Positions 1 through 6,980 are shown, counted from the first letter of the stretch. The stretch: 7,085 bases of DNA from an uncultured Prevotella sp. (GCA_905202125.1 CAJKQX010000094.1:1-7085); one strand, 5' to 3'. The notes: a model not told the origin generated them from the sequence alone. Numbers and translations are program-made.

Positions 1-58
1 AGAAAAAAGGTCCGGCTCGTCTCCGTATGTAGGGATGGGCCGGACCTTTGGCTTTTTT
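1..58 (-). terminator. Intrinsic terminator downstream of manA, possibly bidirectional
   Basis: Bases 6-16 and 39-49 form a perfect 11-bp inverted repeat (AAAGGTCCGGC paired with GCCGGACCTTT) around a 22-base loop. Read on the minus strand, the hairpin starts 21 bases past the manA stop codon and runs directly into a T-rich tail (complement of bases 1-8), the classic rho-independent layout. On the plus strand the hairpin is followed after GGC by six T (53-58), so it could also stop a convergent gene lying left of the window. That second role is inferred, because no such gene is visible here. Confidence 0.88.
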
Positions 59-70
59 CCGGTTGTGGGA

Positions 71-1033
71 TTATACGTAAGTCTCGAGGAACTTGATTGT
101 TCCGCTCACCTTCAGAGTCTTGGTCGTTGCGGGAACGAGTATCGACTCGCCGGCTTTGAGAGTAGTCTCGTTGCCCTCGTTGTCGACGATGGTGCCCTCA
201 CCCTTGAGACCTATCATGATGACGAAGCTGTCCAGCTCGGAGTAGTCGAGTGTCATCGGCTCGTCGAGGTCGTACACGGCGGTGCAGAAATAAGGACACT
301 GCACGAGCGAAACGCCCTGGTTCTTGGCCGGCATGTACTCCGTGCGGTAGTTGTCCTCGACGGCGTAGTTGATACACTCGGCAGCCTGCTTGGTGTGCAA
401 CTCGCGGTAGTTGCCGTCCTTGTCCTTGCGTTTGAAGTCGTAGATGCGGTATGTCACGTCGCTGGTCTGCTGTATCTCGGCCAGGAAACAGCCTGTGCCG
501 ATGGCGTGGATACGTCCTGCCGGCAGGAAGAAACAGTCGCCCTCCTTCACCTCATATCTGGCGATGGCGTCGACGATGGTGTCATTCTCCACCATCGCGG
601 CATACTCCTCGGGAGTGATTTTCTTCTTCAGACCGCACAGCAGAGTCGCGTCCTTGTCCGAATCCATCAGATACCACATCTCCGTCTTGCCGCGGTCTTT
701 GCCTTGCTTTTTGGCTATCTCGTCGGTGGGGTGCACCTGAATGGAGAGGTCCTGACGTGCGTCGATGAACTTGATGAGCAAGGGGAACTCGTTGCCGAAG
801 CGTTTGTGGTTCTCGGCTCCTATGAGCTTGTCCTGCAGTTCGGCCACAACCTCGTTGAGGCTCTTGCCGGCATACTCGCCTTCGCTCACGATTGTCTCGT
901 TGCCTTTCACTCCTGAGATTTCCCAACTCTCACCTACATTCTCCTGATTGGAGTCAAGTCCTTTGAACGGAATGATTTTCTCGCCGCCCCAGATGGTTGA
1001 TTTCAGCAGCGCGTTGAATTTTAACGGTTTCAT
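71..1033 (-). CDS. manA: Mannose-6-phosphate isomerase, short class I type
   Basis: This 320-residue cytoplasmic zinc enzyme should interconvert mannose 6-phosphate and fructose 6-phosphate, linking glycolysis to GDP-mannose and GDP-fucose synthesis or to mannose use. The cupin core shows the expected metal ligands: Q99 and H101 in QVHPTDE, E118 in GKTEMWYLM, and H176 in LPAGRIHAIG. R196 in TYRIYDF matches the conserved active-site arginine region. Residues 240-320 form the second cupin-like half. The length fits the short Firmicutes/Bacteroidetes class I form, not the roughly 390-residue E. coli enzyme. The start MKPLKFN fits the family N-terminus. An A-rich leader precedes it and no Shine-Dalgarno sequence is seen, as usual in Bacteroidetes. 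It lies 96 bases after trkH with no clear TAnnTTTG promoter between, so run-through from the dxs operon is possible. It is followed by a strong terminator. Confidence 0.95.
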   Translation of the reverse strand: MKPLKFNALLKSTIWGGEKIIPFKGLDSNQENVGESWEISGVKGNETIVSEGEYAGKSLNEVVAELQDKLIGAENHKRFGNEFPLLIKFIDARQDLSIQVHPTDEIAKKQGKDRGKTEMWYLMDSDKDATLLCGLKKKITPEEYAAMVENDTIVDAIARYEVKEGDCFFLPAGRIHAIGTGCFLAEIQQTSDVTYRIYDFKRKDKDGNYRELHTKQAAECINYAVEDNYRTEYMPAKNQGVSLVQCPYFCTAVYDLDEPMTLDYSELDSFVIMIGLKGEGTIVDNEGNETTLKAGESILVPATTKTLKVSGTIKFLETYV

Positions 1034-1093
1034 ATCTTTTTAGTTTTTTATTGGTTGATTTTATCTATGTTTATTTCAGCAGTATCGCTTTGG

Positions 1094-1127
1094 CGCGTCC
1101 GAAGAGGCCTTTCCGGCTCTCGGCGCG
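1094..1127 (-). other. Bulged GC-rich hairpin between trkH and manA
   Basis: Immediately after the trkH stop codon, bases 1094-1109 and 1115-1127 can form a 13-bp stem with three single-base bulges (1098, 1103, 1107) and a 5-base loop. On the minus-strand transcript it is followed by CGCCAAAGCG, not a T tract, so it does not look like a normal intrinsic terminator. It could be a transcript-stabilising or processing structure, or a partial attenuator that lowers manA relative to trkH. The pairing was found by eye, and no function can be shown. Confidence 0.35.
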
Positions 1128-1129
1128 GC

Positions 1130-2587
1130 TCAGTTCTCCTTCCAGAAGGCCGACGTGAATATCACTAATACGGAGAAAATCTCGAGACGACCCACCAGCA
1201 TGAGCAGCGAGCACATCCATTTGGCCGCGTCCGGCAGCATGCTCCACGACATCGTCGGGCCAATATCTATGCCCAGCGTCGGGCCCACATTGCCCAGGCA
1301 ACTCAGTGTGATGGTGATGGCGTTGGTATTGTCTATGCCGATGGCGATCATCGTGAACGAGCACAACAGGCACAACAAGAGATACACGGTGAGCAGCGCC
1401 AGCAGCGTGACACGTTTGCTGTTGGGCACGTTGACGCCCGCTATGCGCATGGGCAACACGGCGTTGGGGTGGATGATCTGTCTGAACTCGTTGCGCACGG
1501 TCTTCATGAGCATCACGCCGCGGATGCACTTGAATCCGCCGCTCGTGGACCCCGAACTGGCTCCCAGAAACATACACAGGGCGAGCACCACCCATGTCAC
1601 GTGAGGCCACCGGGCGGCATCGTCGTTGAACAGGCCCGTGGTGGTGATGAACGACACCACCTGGAAGATGCCGCAACGGAACGCCCGCTCTATGTCGTAA
1701 CCGTTGCGGAAGATGAGTTCGCAGGTGATGAAGGCCGAGAACACGGCCACCAGAGTGACATACAACTTGAACTCGGGGTTGCTGAAGAGTTGTTTCAGCT
1801 TCAGCTTGAACACCGAGTAGTACAGCAGTGTGAAGTTGGTGCCGGAGAGAAAGCAGAACAACGTGCATGTGTATTCTATCGCCGGACTGTTGAAAAACTC
1901 CGTACTCGTGTTGTGAGTGGAAAAACCTCCCGTGGCCGTTGTGGTCATCGAGTAGTTCACGGCGTCAAACCAGTCCATGCCGAAGAATATGTAGCAGGCG
2001 GCGCAACAGATGGTCAGCACGAGGTAGATCATCCATATCCACTTGGAGCTGGTGGACAGTTTGGGGTGCAGCTTCATTCGTATCGGTCCCGTGGCTTCGG
2101 CCGCGAACACCTTGACAGAGCCGCCCACGAGCGACGGCAGCAGCGCTATGGTGAAGAAGACGATACCCAGTCCGCCTATCCACTGTGTGAACGAGCGCCA
2201 GAAGAGTATGCCGTGCGGCATCTTCTCCACATCGTCCAGTATGGTGGCACCTGTCGTGGTGAATCCCGACATGGTCTCGAAATAGGCATCGGTGAAATTG
2301 GTGATGTATCCGCCCGTGATGAAGGGCAGTGTGCCGAAGAGGCTGAACACCACCCACGTGAGCGTCACCACGAGGTAGGCATCGCGTCGGGAGAGGGTGT
2401 TGTCGCTCTTGCAGCCCATGTATCTCATGACGAACCCGCCGCAGAGCGTCACCGCCACCGAGATGATGAAGGCCAGCGTGTCGTCCTCATTGTACCAGAA
2501 CGCCATGATGGAACATGCCGCCATGAACGCCGCCTCGATGAAAAGGAGCGAACCTATGACCTTGTATATCGTTTTGAGATTTATCAT
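1130..2587 (-). CDS. trkH: Trk-type potassium uptake channel subunit TrkH
   Basis: This 485-residue integral membrane protein is the potassium-translocating subunit, working with the cytoplasmic TrkA encoded just upstream. Four pore-loop selectivity motifs appear in order: TTTGAT (filter glycine G113), TTTATGGFST (G220), FITTTGL (G318) and LGNVGPT (G435). About ten hydrophobic helices are visible, the clearest at residues 8-30, 38-58, 70-92, 133-155, 183-205, 274-293, 393-417 and 455-477. The C-terminal GRLEIF near residue 466 is also typical of the family. I place the start at 2587 (MINLKTIYK). The frame stays open upstream to 2989, but that extension is charged, Arg/His-rich and lies antisense-of-frame inside trkA, so it is not coding. 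The chosen ATG overlaps the trkA TGA as ATGA (2584-2587), pointing to translational coupling. The protein looks complete, with all filter glycines intact. Confidence 0.96.
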   Translation of the reverse strand: MINLKTIYKVIGSLLFIEAAFMAACSIMAFWYNEDDTLAFIISVAVTLCGGFVMRYMGCKSDNTLSRRDAYLVVTLTWVVFSLFGTLPFITGGYITNFTDAYFETMSGFTTTGATILDDVEKMPHGILFWRSFTQWIGGLGIVFFTIALLPSLVGGSVKVFAAEATGPIRMKLHPKLSTSSKWIWMIYLVLTICCAACYIFFGMDWFDAVNYSMTTTATGGFSTHNTSTEFFNSPAIEYTCTLFCFLSGTNFTLLYYSVFKLKLKQLFSNPEFKLYVTLVAVFSAFITCELIFRNGYDIERAFRCGIFQVVSFITTTGLFNDDAARWPHVTWVVLALCMFLGASSGSTSGGFKCIRGVMLMKTVRNEFRQIIHPNAVLPMRIAGVNVPNSKRVTLLALLTVYLLLCLLCSFTMIAIGIDNTNAITITLSCLGNVGPTLGIDIGPTMSWSMLPDAAKWMCSLLMLVGRLEIFSVLVIFTSAFWKEN

Positions 2588-3927
2588 ATAAACAGTTTCT
2601 CCACCTTTTTGATGTTCAGTCCGTGACAGAACACCACCACCGAGTCGCCCGCGTTGATGCGCGTGTTGCCCGACACGAGCATACCCTTGCCGTCTCTGAC
2701 GATACCGCCGATGGTTATCCCTTTGGGCAGTCCGAGGTCTTTCACCTCCTTCCTGGTCACCTTCGACCCTTCCTGAGGTATCAGTTCGGCCACGTCGGCG
2801 TTGACCGTCATGAGGAAACGCACGTTGCTCACGTTGGCGTCGAGCAACATCTGATAGATATGACTGGCCGCGATGGCTTTCTTGTTGATGATGGTGCCGA
2901 TGTCGAGACTCTCGGCCATGCTCACGTAGTCTATGTTCTCGACCATCGCCACGGTCTTTCTCACACCGAGACGTTTGGCCGTCAGACACGCCAGAATGTT
3001 AGTCTCGGCGTTGCCCGTGAGCGCCACGAATGCCTGAGTGTTGTTTATTCCCTCCTCGTTGAGCAGTGACAGGTCGCGACCGTCGCCGTTGATCACGAGT
3101 GCCGAGTCCTTGTCGAGTATGCTGTTGAGCCGTTCGCAGCGGTCTTCGTCCATCTCTATTATCTTCACGTCCATGTATTGCGGCATGGCCGAAACGGCCC
3201 TTACGGCAGTGGCTCCGCCGCCCATTATCATCACGTTTTTCACGTCGACGTAGTGCTCTTTGCCCACTATCTGGCGAATGTAAGGGATGTATTGGCGGGT
3301 AGTCATGAAATAAGCCATGTCGTTGAGTTGCAACGAGTCGTTACCGCCCGGGATGATGGTCTCGTTGCCGCGTTTGATTGCCACGATGTGATAGGGGTCG
3401 TCCGGACCGCAGAGAGTGCGCAGCGGCTGGTTGAGTATGGTGCATGTCTCGCGGAGCTTGATGCCGAGCATCACCAGCGCTCCGTCGTGCACGTCCCACC
3501 GTTGTCTCACCCACGACATCTTCAATCCGTTGTTTATGTCGGTGGCGGCCAGCATCTCGGGATAGATGAGCGAGCTGACGCCCAGCTTGTTGAAAAATTC
3601 GAGCGTGTCGTGCTCCATGTATTCGGCACTGTCTATTTTCGCCACTGTCTTCTTGGCACCCATACCTTTGGCCAGCATACAGGCCGTGGTGTTTATGTTC
3701 TCGTCCGGGGTGACGGCGATGAAGAGGTCGGCGCTGTCCGTGCCGGCATTCTTGAGAGCCTTCACGCTGGTAGGCGAGGCCTGTATGGTGAGCAGGTCGG
3801 TGTCGGCCTCACATCGTGCCAGACGTTCCTCGTCGGTGTCGATGAGAATGATGTTTTCATGTTCTCGTGCGAGCAGTCGCGCCAGATGAGTACCTATGGC
3901 ATAAGCCCCGGCTATGATTATTTTCAT
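2584..3927 (-). CDS. trkA: Trk potassium uptake regulatory protein TrkA
   Basis: This 447-residue cytoplasmic protein should bind NAD(H) or ATP and gate the TrkH channel. It has the duplicated layout of full-length TrkA: an RCK N-domain (about 1-125), an RCK C-domain (about 140-220), a second N-domain (about 230-350) and a second C-domain (about 365-447). The first Rossmann fold starts MKIIIAGAYAIG with acidic D30 ending beta 2 (IILID). The second starts NVMIMGGGATAV with E258 in KIIEMD. Both glycine-rich loops depart from GxGxxG: Y9 replaces the middle glycine in the first, and A241 replaces the last in the second. I believe GAYAIG-like loops occur in other Bacteroidetes TrkA, but that is from memory. 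The ATG overlaps the dxs stop by 4 bases, and the TGA overlaps the trkH start the same way. The protein appears complete. Confidence 0.95.
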   Translation of the reverse strand: MKIIIAGAYAIGTHLARLLAREHENIILIDTDEERLARCEADTDLLTIQASPTSVKALKNAGTDSADLFIAVTPDENINTTACMLAKGMGAKKTVAKIDSAEYMEHDTLEFFNKLGVSSLIYPEMLAATDINNGLKMSWVRQRWDVHDGALVMLGIKLRETCTILNQPLRTLCGPDDPYHIVAIKRGNETIIPGGNDSLQLNDMAYFMTTRQYIPYIRQIVGKEHYVDVKNVMIMGGGATAVRAVSAMPQYMDVKIIEMDEDRCERLNSILDKDSALVINGDGRDLSLLNEEGINNTQAFVALTGNAETNILACLTAKRLGVRKTVAMVENIDYVSMAESLDIGTIINKKAIAASHIYQMLLDANVSNVRFLMTVNADVAELIPQEGSKVTRKEVKDLGLPKGITIGGIVRDGKGMLVSGNTRINAGDSVVVFCHGLNIKKVEKLFI

Positions 3928-5870
3928 TGTTCGGAAGGAATTGATTTCTGGTTAGTGGGATAATCGGGCTTGCACAGTTTGACGATTTCGTCCGTTATGG
4001 CCTCCGTGTCGATGCCCGCGATATGTTGCAGTTGCTCCACTTTGCCATGTTCGACAAAACGGTCGGGCAGTCCCAGTCGTGATATGTGTGGCGTATGTCC
4101 GTTGTCGTTCATCCACTCTATCACTGCCGAGCCGAATCCGCCGGCCTTCACGCCGTCCTCCACGGTGATGATCCTGTCGAACCGCGAAGCCACCTCGCGG
4201 AGCAGTTTCTCGTCCAACGGTTTGACGAAACGCATGTCGTAGTGTGCCACGCTGATGTCTGCACCATGCTCTTCGAGCCTGCGGATGGCCTCCGTCACGT
4301 TGGCGGCCACCGGTCCGACGGTCAGCACGGCGATGTCATGACCTTCATGCAAGAGGCATCCCGTGCCCACCTCTATTTCCGAGAGAGGACATTCCCAGTC
4401 GGCCAGCACGCCATTGCCCCTCGGATATCTTATCACGAAGGTGCCTTTGCCGGGCAGTTGGGCGGTGTACATGAGCCTCCGCAGTTCGTGCTCGTTGCGT
4501 GGCGAGGCGATAGTAAGGTTGGGTATCGGCCGTAGGGCGGCCATATCGAACGCCCCGTGATGAGTCGGTCCGTCCTCGCCCACGAGTCCGGCGCGGTCGA
4601 GACAGATCACCACCGGCAGATTGAGCATTGCCGCATCGTGTATGATATTGTCGTATGCCCGTTGCGCGAACGAACTGTATATGTTGCAGAATGGCAGGAG
4701 TCCGTCTTTGGCCATGCCGCAAGAGAATGTCACGGCATGCCCCTCGGCTATTCCCACGTCAAACACGCGGTCGGGCATCGCGTCCTTCATGATGTTCATC
4801 GAGCATCCTGTGGGCATGGCGGGAGTGACGCCCACGATGTGGGGATTGGTGCGCGCCAGCTCGAGCAGCGTGTTGCCGAACACGTCCTGGTATCTCGGCG
4901 GGCAGCCCTCGGTGTCCTGTGTGATGCGCTCGCCGGTCTCCGGGTCGAACTTGCCCGGTGCATGCCATATCGTGGCAGCCTCCTCCGCCGGTTTGTATCC
5001 CTTGCCTTTGGTGGTGTGCAGATGCAGCAGTTTGGGACCCTTCATGTCCTTGAGTTGTCGCAGTATGCGCACTATGTTGACCACGTCGTGACCGCCGAAC
5101 GGTCCGAAATAGCGTATGTTCATGCCCTCGAAGATATTCTGCTGATGGCTGAGAGCCGATTTCAGGGCGTTGTTCAGACGGATGATACCCTTGCGGCGGT
5201 CGTCGTCCATGTATCCTTTGGAGCGCAGCCACTGCGATATCTTGTATCTCAGGCGGTTGTATGTGGCGTTGGTGTCGAGGTGCAGGAGGTATTTCTCCAT
5301 TCCGCCCACGGCCCGGTCGATGGACATGTCGTTGTCGTTGAGTATGATGAGCAGGTCGTTTGGCGATGACGACACGTTGTTGAGGCCCTCGAAGGCCAGT
5401 CCGCCGCTCATCGCACCGTCGCCTATGACGGCCACCACATGCCGGTTGCAGTGGTGTGTTTTCTTGGCAGCGACAGCCATGCCGAGCGCCGCCGATATCG
5501 AGTTGGATGCGTGTCCGCAGGTGAAAGTGTCGTATTCGCTCTCCTCGGGCGAGGGGAACGGTTTTATGCCGCCGAGCTTGCGGTTGGTGCAGAAAGTGTC
5601 GCGGCGGCCGGTGAGAATCTTGTGTCCGTAGGCCTGATGACCCACGTCCCACACTATGCGGTCGTAGGGAGTGTCGAAGACATAGTGCAGCGCCACCGTT
5701 ATCTCGACCACGCCGAGCGATGATGCCAAGTGTCCGGGGTTGACGGACAGTTCCTCCACGATGTCGCGACGCAGTTCGCGGCACAGCTCGGGCAGTTGTT
5801 CGACGCTCAACCGCCGCAAGTCTTCAGGGTATTTTATCTGACTTAGAAGTTTCAATTCGTCCTTGTTCAT
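3924..5870 (-). CDS. dxs: 1-deoxy-D-xylulose-5-phosphate synthase
   Basis: This 648-residue cytoplasmic thiamine-diphosphate enzyme condenses pyruvate with glyceraldehyde 3-phosphate to DXP, the first step of the MEP isoprenoid pathway and a source for thiamine and pyridoxal phosphate. The N-terminal cofactor domain has H47 (NPGHLASSLG), H78 (DVGHQAYGHK), and the metal/diphosphate motif GDG at 150-152 paired with N180 in ILNDNDMSI. The central transketolase-like domain has catalytic E376 in VGIAEGHAV, YSSFAQRAYDN at 398-408, and DRAG...GEDGPTHHG at 425-439. The C-terminal domain has VEDGVKAGGFG near 570-580. All expected catalytic residues are present. The start MNKDELKLL is the first in-frame methionine and fits the family. 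It is the first gene of a minus-strand operon, with a TAAGTTTG promoter box 33 bases upstream, and it overlaps trkA by 4 bases. Confidence 0.97.
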   Translation of the reverse strand: MNKDELKLLSQIKYPEDLRRLSVEQLPELCRELRRDIVEELSVNPGHLASSLGVVEITVALHYVFDTPYDRIVWDVGHQAYGHKILTGRRDTFCTNRKLGGIKPFPSPEESEYDTFTCGHASNSISAALGMAVAAKKTHHCNRHVVAVIGDGAMSGGLAFEGLNNVSSSPNDLLIILNDNDMSIDRAVGGMEKYLLHLDTNATYNRLRYKISQWLRSKGYMDDDRRKGIIRLNNALKSALSHQQNIFEGMNIRYFGPFGGHDVVNIVRILRQLKDMKGPKLLHLHTTKGKGYKPAEEAATIWHAPGKFDPETGERITQDTEGCPPRYQDVFGNTLLELARTNPHIVGVTPAMPTGCSMNIMKDAMPDRVFDVGIAEGHAVTFSCGMAKDGLLPFCNIYSSFAQRAYDNIIHDAAMLNLPVVICLDRAGLVGEDGPTHHGAFDMAALRPIPNLTIASPRNEHELRRLMYTAQLPGKGTFVIRYPRGNGVLADWECPLSEIEVGTGCLLHEGHDIAVLTVGPVAANVTEAIRRLEEHGADISVAHYDMRFVKPLDEKLLREVASRFDRIITVEDGVKAGGFGSAVIEWMNDNGHTPHISRLGLPDRFVEHGKVEQLQHIAGIDTEAITDEIVKLCKPDYPTNQKSIPSEQ

Positions 5871-5895
5871 TGTGAATCCGATATATCATTGTGAA
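5867..5895. repeat. 10-bp direct repeat overlapping the dxs start codon
   Basis: TCATTGTGAA occurs at 5867-5876 and again at 5886-5895, a period of 19 bases. On the minus strand both copies read TTCACAATGA and each holds an ATG. The downstream copy supplies the real dxs start and the upstream copy an out-of-frame ATG at 5889. The repeat covers most of the predicted dxs leader, so it could be a small tandem duplication, a protein-binding site, or chance. Confidence 0.5.
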
Positions 5896-5926
5896 CAGCA
5901 TGCAAACTTACGAAAAATCTGTCAAA
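5896..5926 (-). promoter_or_regulatory. Bacteroidetes-type promoter of the dxs-trkA-trkH operon
   Basis: On the minus strand TAAGTTTG (complement of 5903-5910) matches the Bacteroidetes sigma-ABfr -7 consensus TAnnTTTG exactly and continues as TTTGCA, a common extension in this phylum. Transcription would begin near 5896-5898, giving a leader of roughly 27 bases before the dxs ATG. A TTTTG (complement of 5923-5927) lies only about 12 bases upstream of the box, short of the usual spacing near 20 for the -33 TTTG, so the upstream element is weak or different. The region above the box is T-rich, as often seen. Confidence 0.65.
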
Positions 5927-6063
5927 ATAGGATGTAAAGTCGGAGAAAAGTCGTCTAATAATTTATAAAGTACGCGTGAGCGGCCGTTTTGCTCCGTTGG
6001 CGGTCGCCGGGTTTATGGTTCGTCCGATATTCTTCACGCCTGATTGGGTATGAGCCATATTTT

Positions 6064-6097
6064 TTTGATGATTTCTTATTACGACCCCATATTATTG
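6064..6097 (+). promoter_or_regulatory. Weak candidate promoter for the plus-strand outer-membrane gene
   Basis: TTTG at 6064-6067 and TATTATTG at 6090-6097 resemble the Bacteroidetes -33 TTTG and -7 TAnnTTTG boxes with one mismatch (A for T at the fifth base) and a 22-base spacer. Start of transcription near 6103-6105 would leave a leader of about 57 bases. The region is so AT-rich that a one-mismatch hit is weak evidence, and TAATTCTG at 6101-6108 is an equally imperfect alternative. If the gene is dead, the promoter need not be functional. Confidence 0.25.
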
Positions 6098-6161
6098 TTG
6101 TAATTCTGCAGCGTAAATCGAAATTAATGAATATTTTACAACTAAATCGATAAGAAAATAT

Positions 6162-6980
6162 ATGCGATTGATATTTGCGAGAGTCATGGCGGTTGCCTTG
6201 ATGTCTGTGATGATGAGTACAGGTGAGACAGACGCCCAGACCGTTGTCAGCGGACGGTTGGTGGACGAGCGTCAGGAGCCGCTCGCCTTTGCCAACGTGG
6301 TGCTGCTGTCGTTGCCCGACTCGGCCTTTGTCAGCGGAGCCGTCAGCGACAGTGCCGGTGTCTTCACACTGCAAGCCACGGCCGACAATCCGATTTCAAT
6401 GCCGACGGCTACTGGAAACGGAGTAAAGAGATGCAGCACACGGTGGAGCAGGTGAATGCATCGGAAGATAATTTCGTGAATATCTTCAACCGCAACAACG
6501 CCTCGCTCTATGAGGCCAAGCTCATAGTGTCGCGCCCCCACCCTGTGGCAGGGCAATCTGTCGCTGGTTGCCGAATACTCGCATGCCGGACGCACCAATC
6601 TTTACCGCTACGAGGAGGGCATTCTCAAAAATGACGACAGCGAGATGAAGGAAGGCATGGCATCGGGTTTTGCGGAGTATGCACGCACGTTCGGACGGGT
6701 GAGCATGTCGGCCGGATTGCGCTACGAGCACGTGTCGTTCGACTATTACGAGGAGGACAGGCACATCGATGCCCAAAGCCGCAAGTATGACAACCTGTTC
6801 CCGTCTCTCAATGTCAATTTCCCCATAGGCAAGGCGCAGGTGTACAGCGGCATCCGCACCATGTATGATTACAACACATTGTTCCGGAAAATCACTTTCA
6901 CCATGAGCTATAAGTTCAACACGGCAAAGAACAAGTACAAAGGTACCGGAGCAGGACAGGGACAGCGCGGCAGAATGTAA
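6162..6980 (+). pseudogene. Decayed outer-membrane beta-barrel (TonB-dependent-receptor-like) protein gene
   Basis: Three coding pieces of one family follow in order. Piece 1 (6162 to about 6391) encodes a signal peptide (MRLIFARVMAVALMSVMM, likely cut after TDA before QT) and a carboxypeptidase-regulatory-like domain (VVSGRLVDERQEPLAFANVVLL). Piece 2 (about 6392-6538), in another frame, begins DFNADGYWKR and is mid-barrel sequence. Piece 3 (6540-6980), back in the first frame, continues the barrel from TLWQGNLSLVAEYSH and ends in YKGTGAGQGQRGRM, the typical family C-terminus. Intact members run to roughly 700-800 residues; here about 270 codons remain. Missing are the plug and first barrel half (junction near 6385-6395) and probably later strands, as FPIGKAQV near 6840 is joined straight to the near-terminal YSGIRTMYDY. 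One extra C at 6535-6539 shifts piece 2 against piece 3. As read, translation from 6162 would stop at 6455 after 97 residues. The substrate cannot be inferred. Confidence 0.85.

Larger units (their letters stand above)
5871..6161. other. Divergent intergenic region between dxs and the barrel pseudogene
   Basis: This 291-base spacer holds no convincing gene. It is AT-rich at both ends (5871-5970 and about 6058-6161), as expected for promoters firing in both directions. The dxs promoter lies at its left edge, and a weak plus-strand promoter candidate lies at 6064-6097. Between them, about 5972-6056 is noticeably GC-richer and unexplained. It contains a possible plus-strand stem pairing 5980-5986 with 6001-6007 (7 bp including one G-U pair), with no T tract after it. 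An open frame crosses it on the minus strand (to 5955) but resembles no family I recognise. Confidence 0.6.

Noticed and set aside
35..916. Long plus-strand open frame opposite manA (293 codons)
   Set aside because: It is a mirror frame of the well-supported manA gene, produced by high GC at third codon positions, and its start lies inside the terminator hairpin.
1071..1868. 265-codon minus-strand frame overlapping the end of trkH
   Set aside because: Its sequence is a His/Arg-rich shadow of trkH in a shifted frame. The trkH frame itself ends naturally at FTSAFWKEN, so no frameshifted C-terminus is needed.
1469..2626. 385-codon plus-strand frame opposite trkH, and similar long frames opposite trkA and dxs
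   Set aside because: These are His/Glu/Arg/Val-rich shadows with no recognisable domains. The minus-strand genes carry complete families with catalytic or pore motifs.
2588..2989. Upstream extension of the trkH reading frame giving a 619-residue protein
   Set aside because: The extra 134 residues are Arg/His/Gln-rich with no similarity to TrkH and overlap trkA coding in another frame. MINLKTIYK at 2587 matches the family start and gives the ATGA overlap.
5955..6374. 139-codon minus-strand frame across the divergent intergenic region
   Set aside because: It spans the antisense of the pseudogene's signal-peptide region and AT-rich spacer, has basic low-information sequence, and matches no family I know. 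The unexplained GC-richer part is reported separately.
6381..6406. GCCGAC repeated at 6381-6386 and 6401-6406 near the first deletion junction, as a recombination scar
   Set aside because: Recombination across a direct repeat leaves one copy, not two, and the exact junction cannot be set without the intact homologue.
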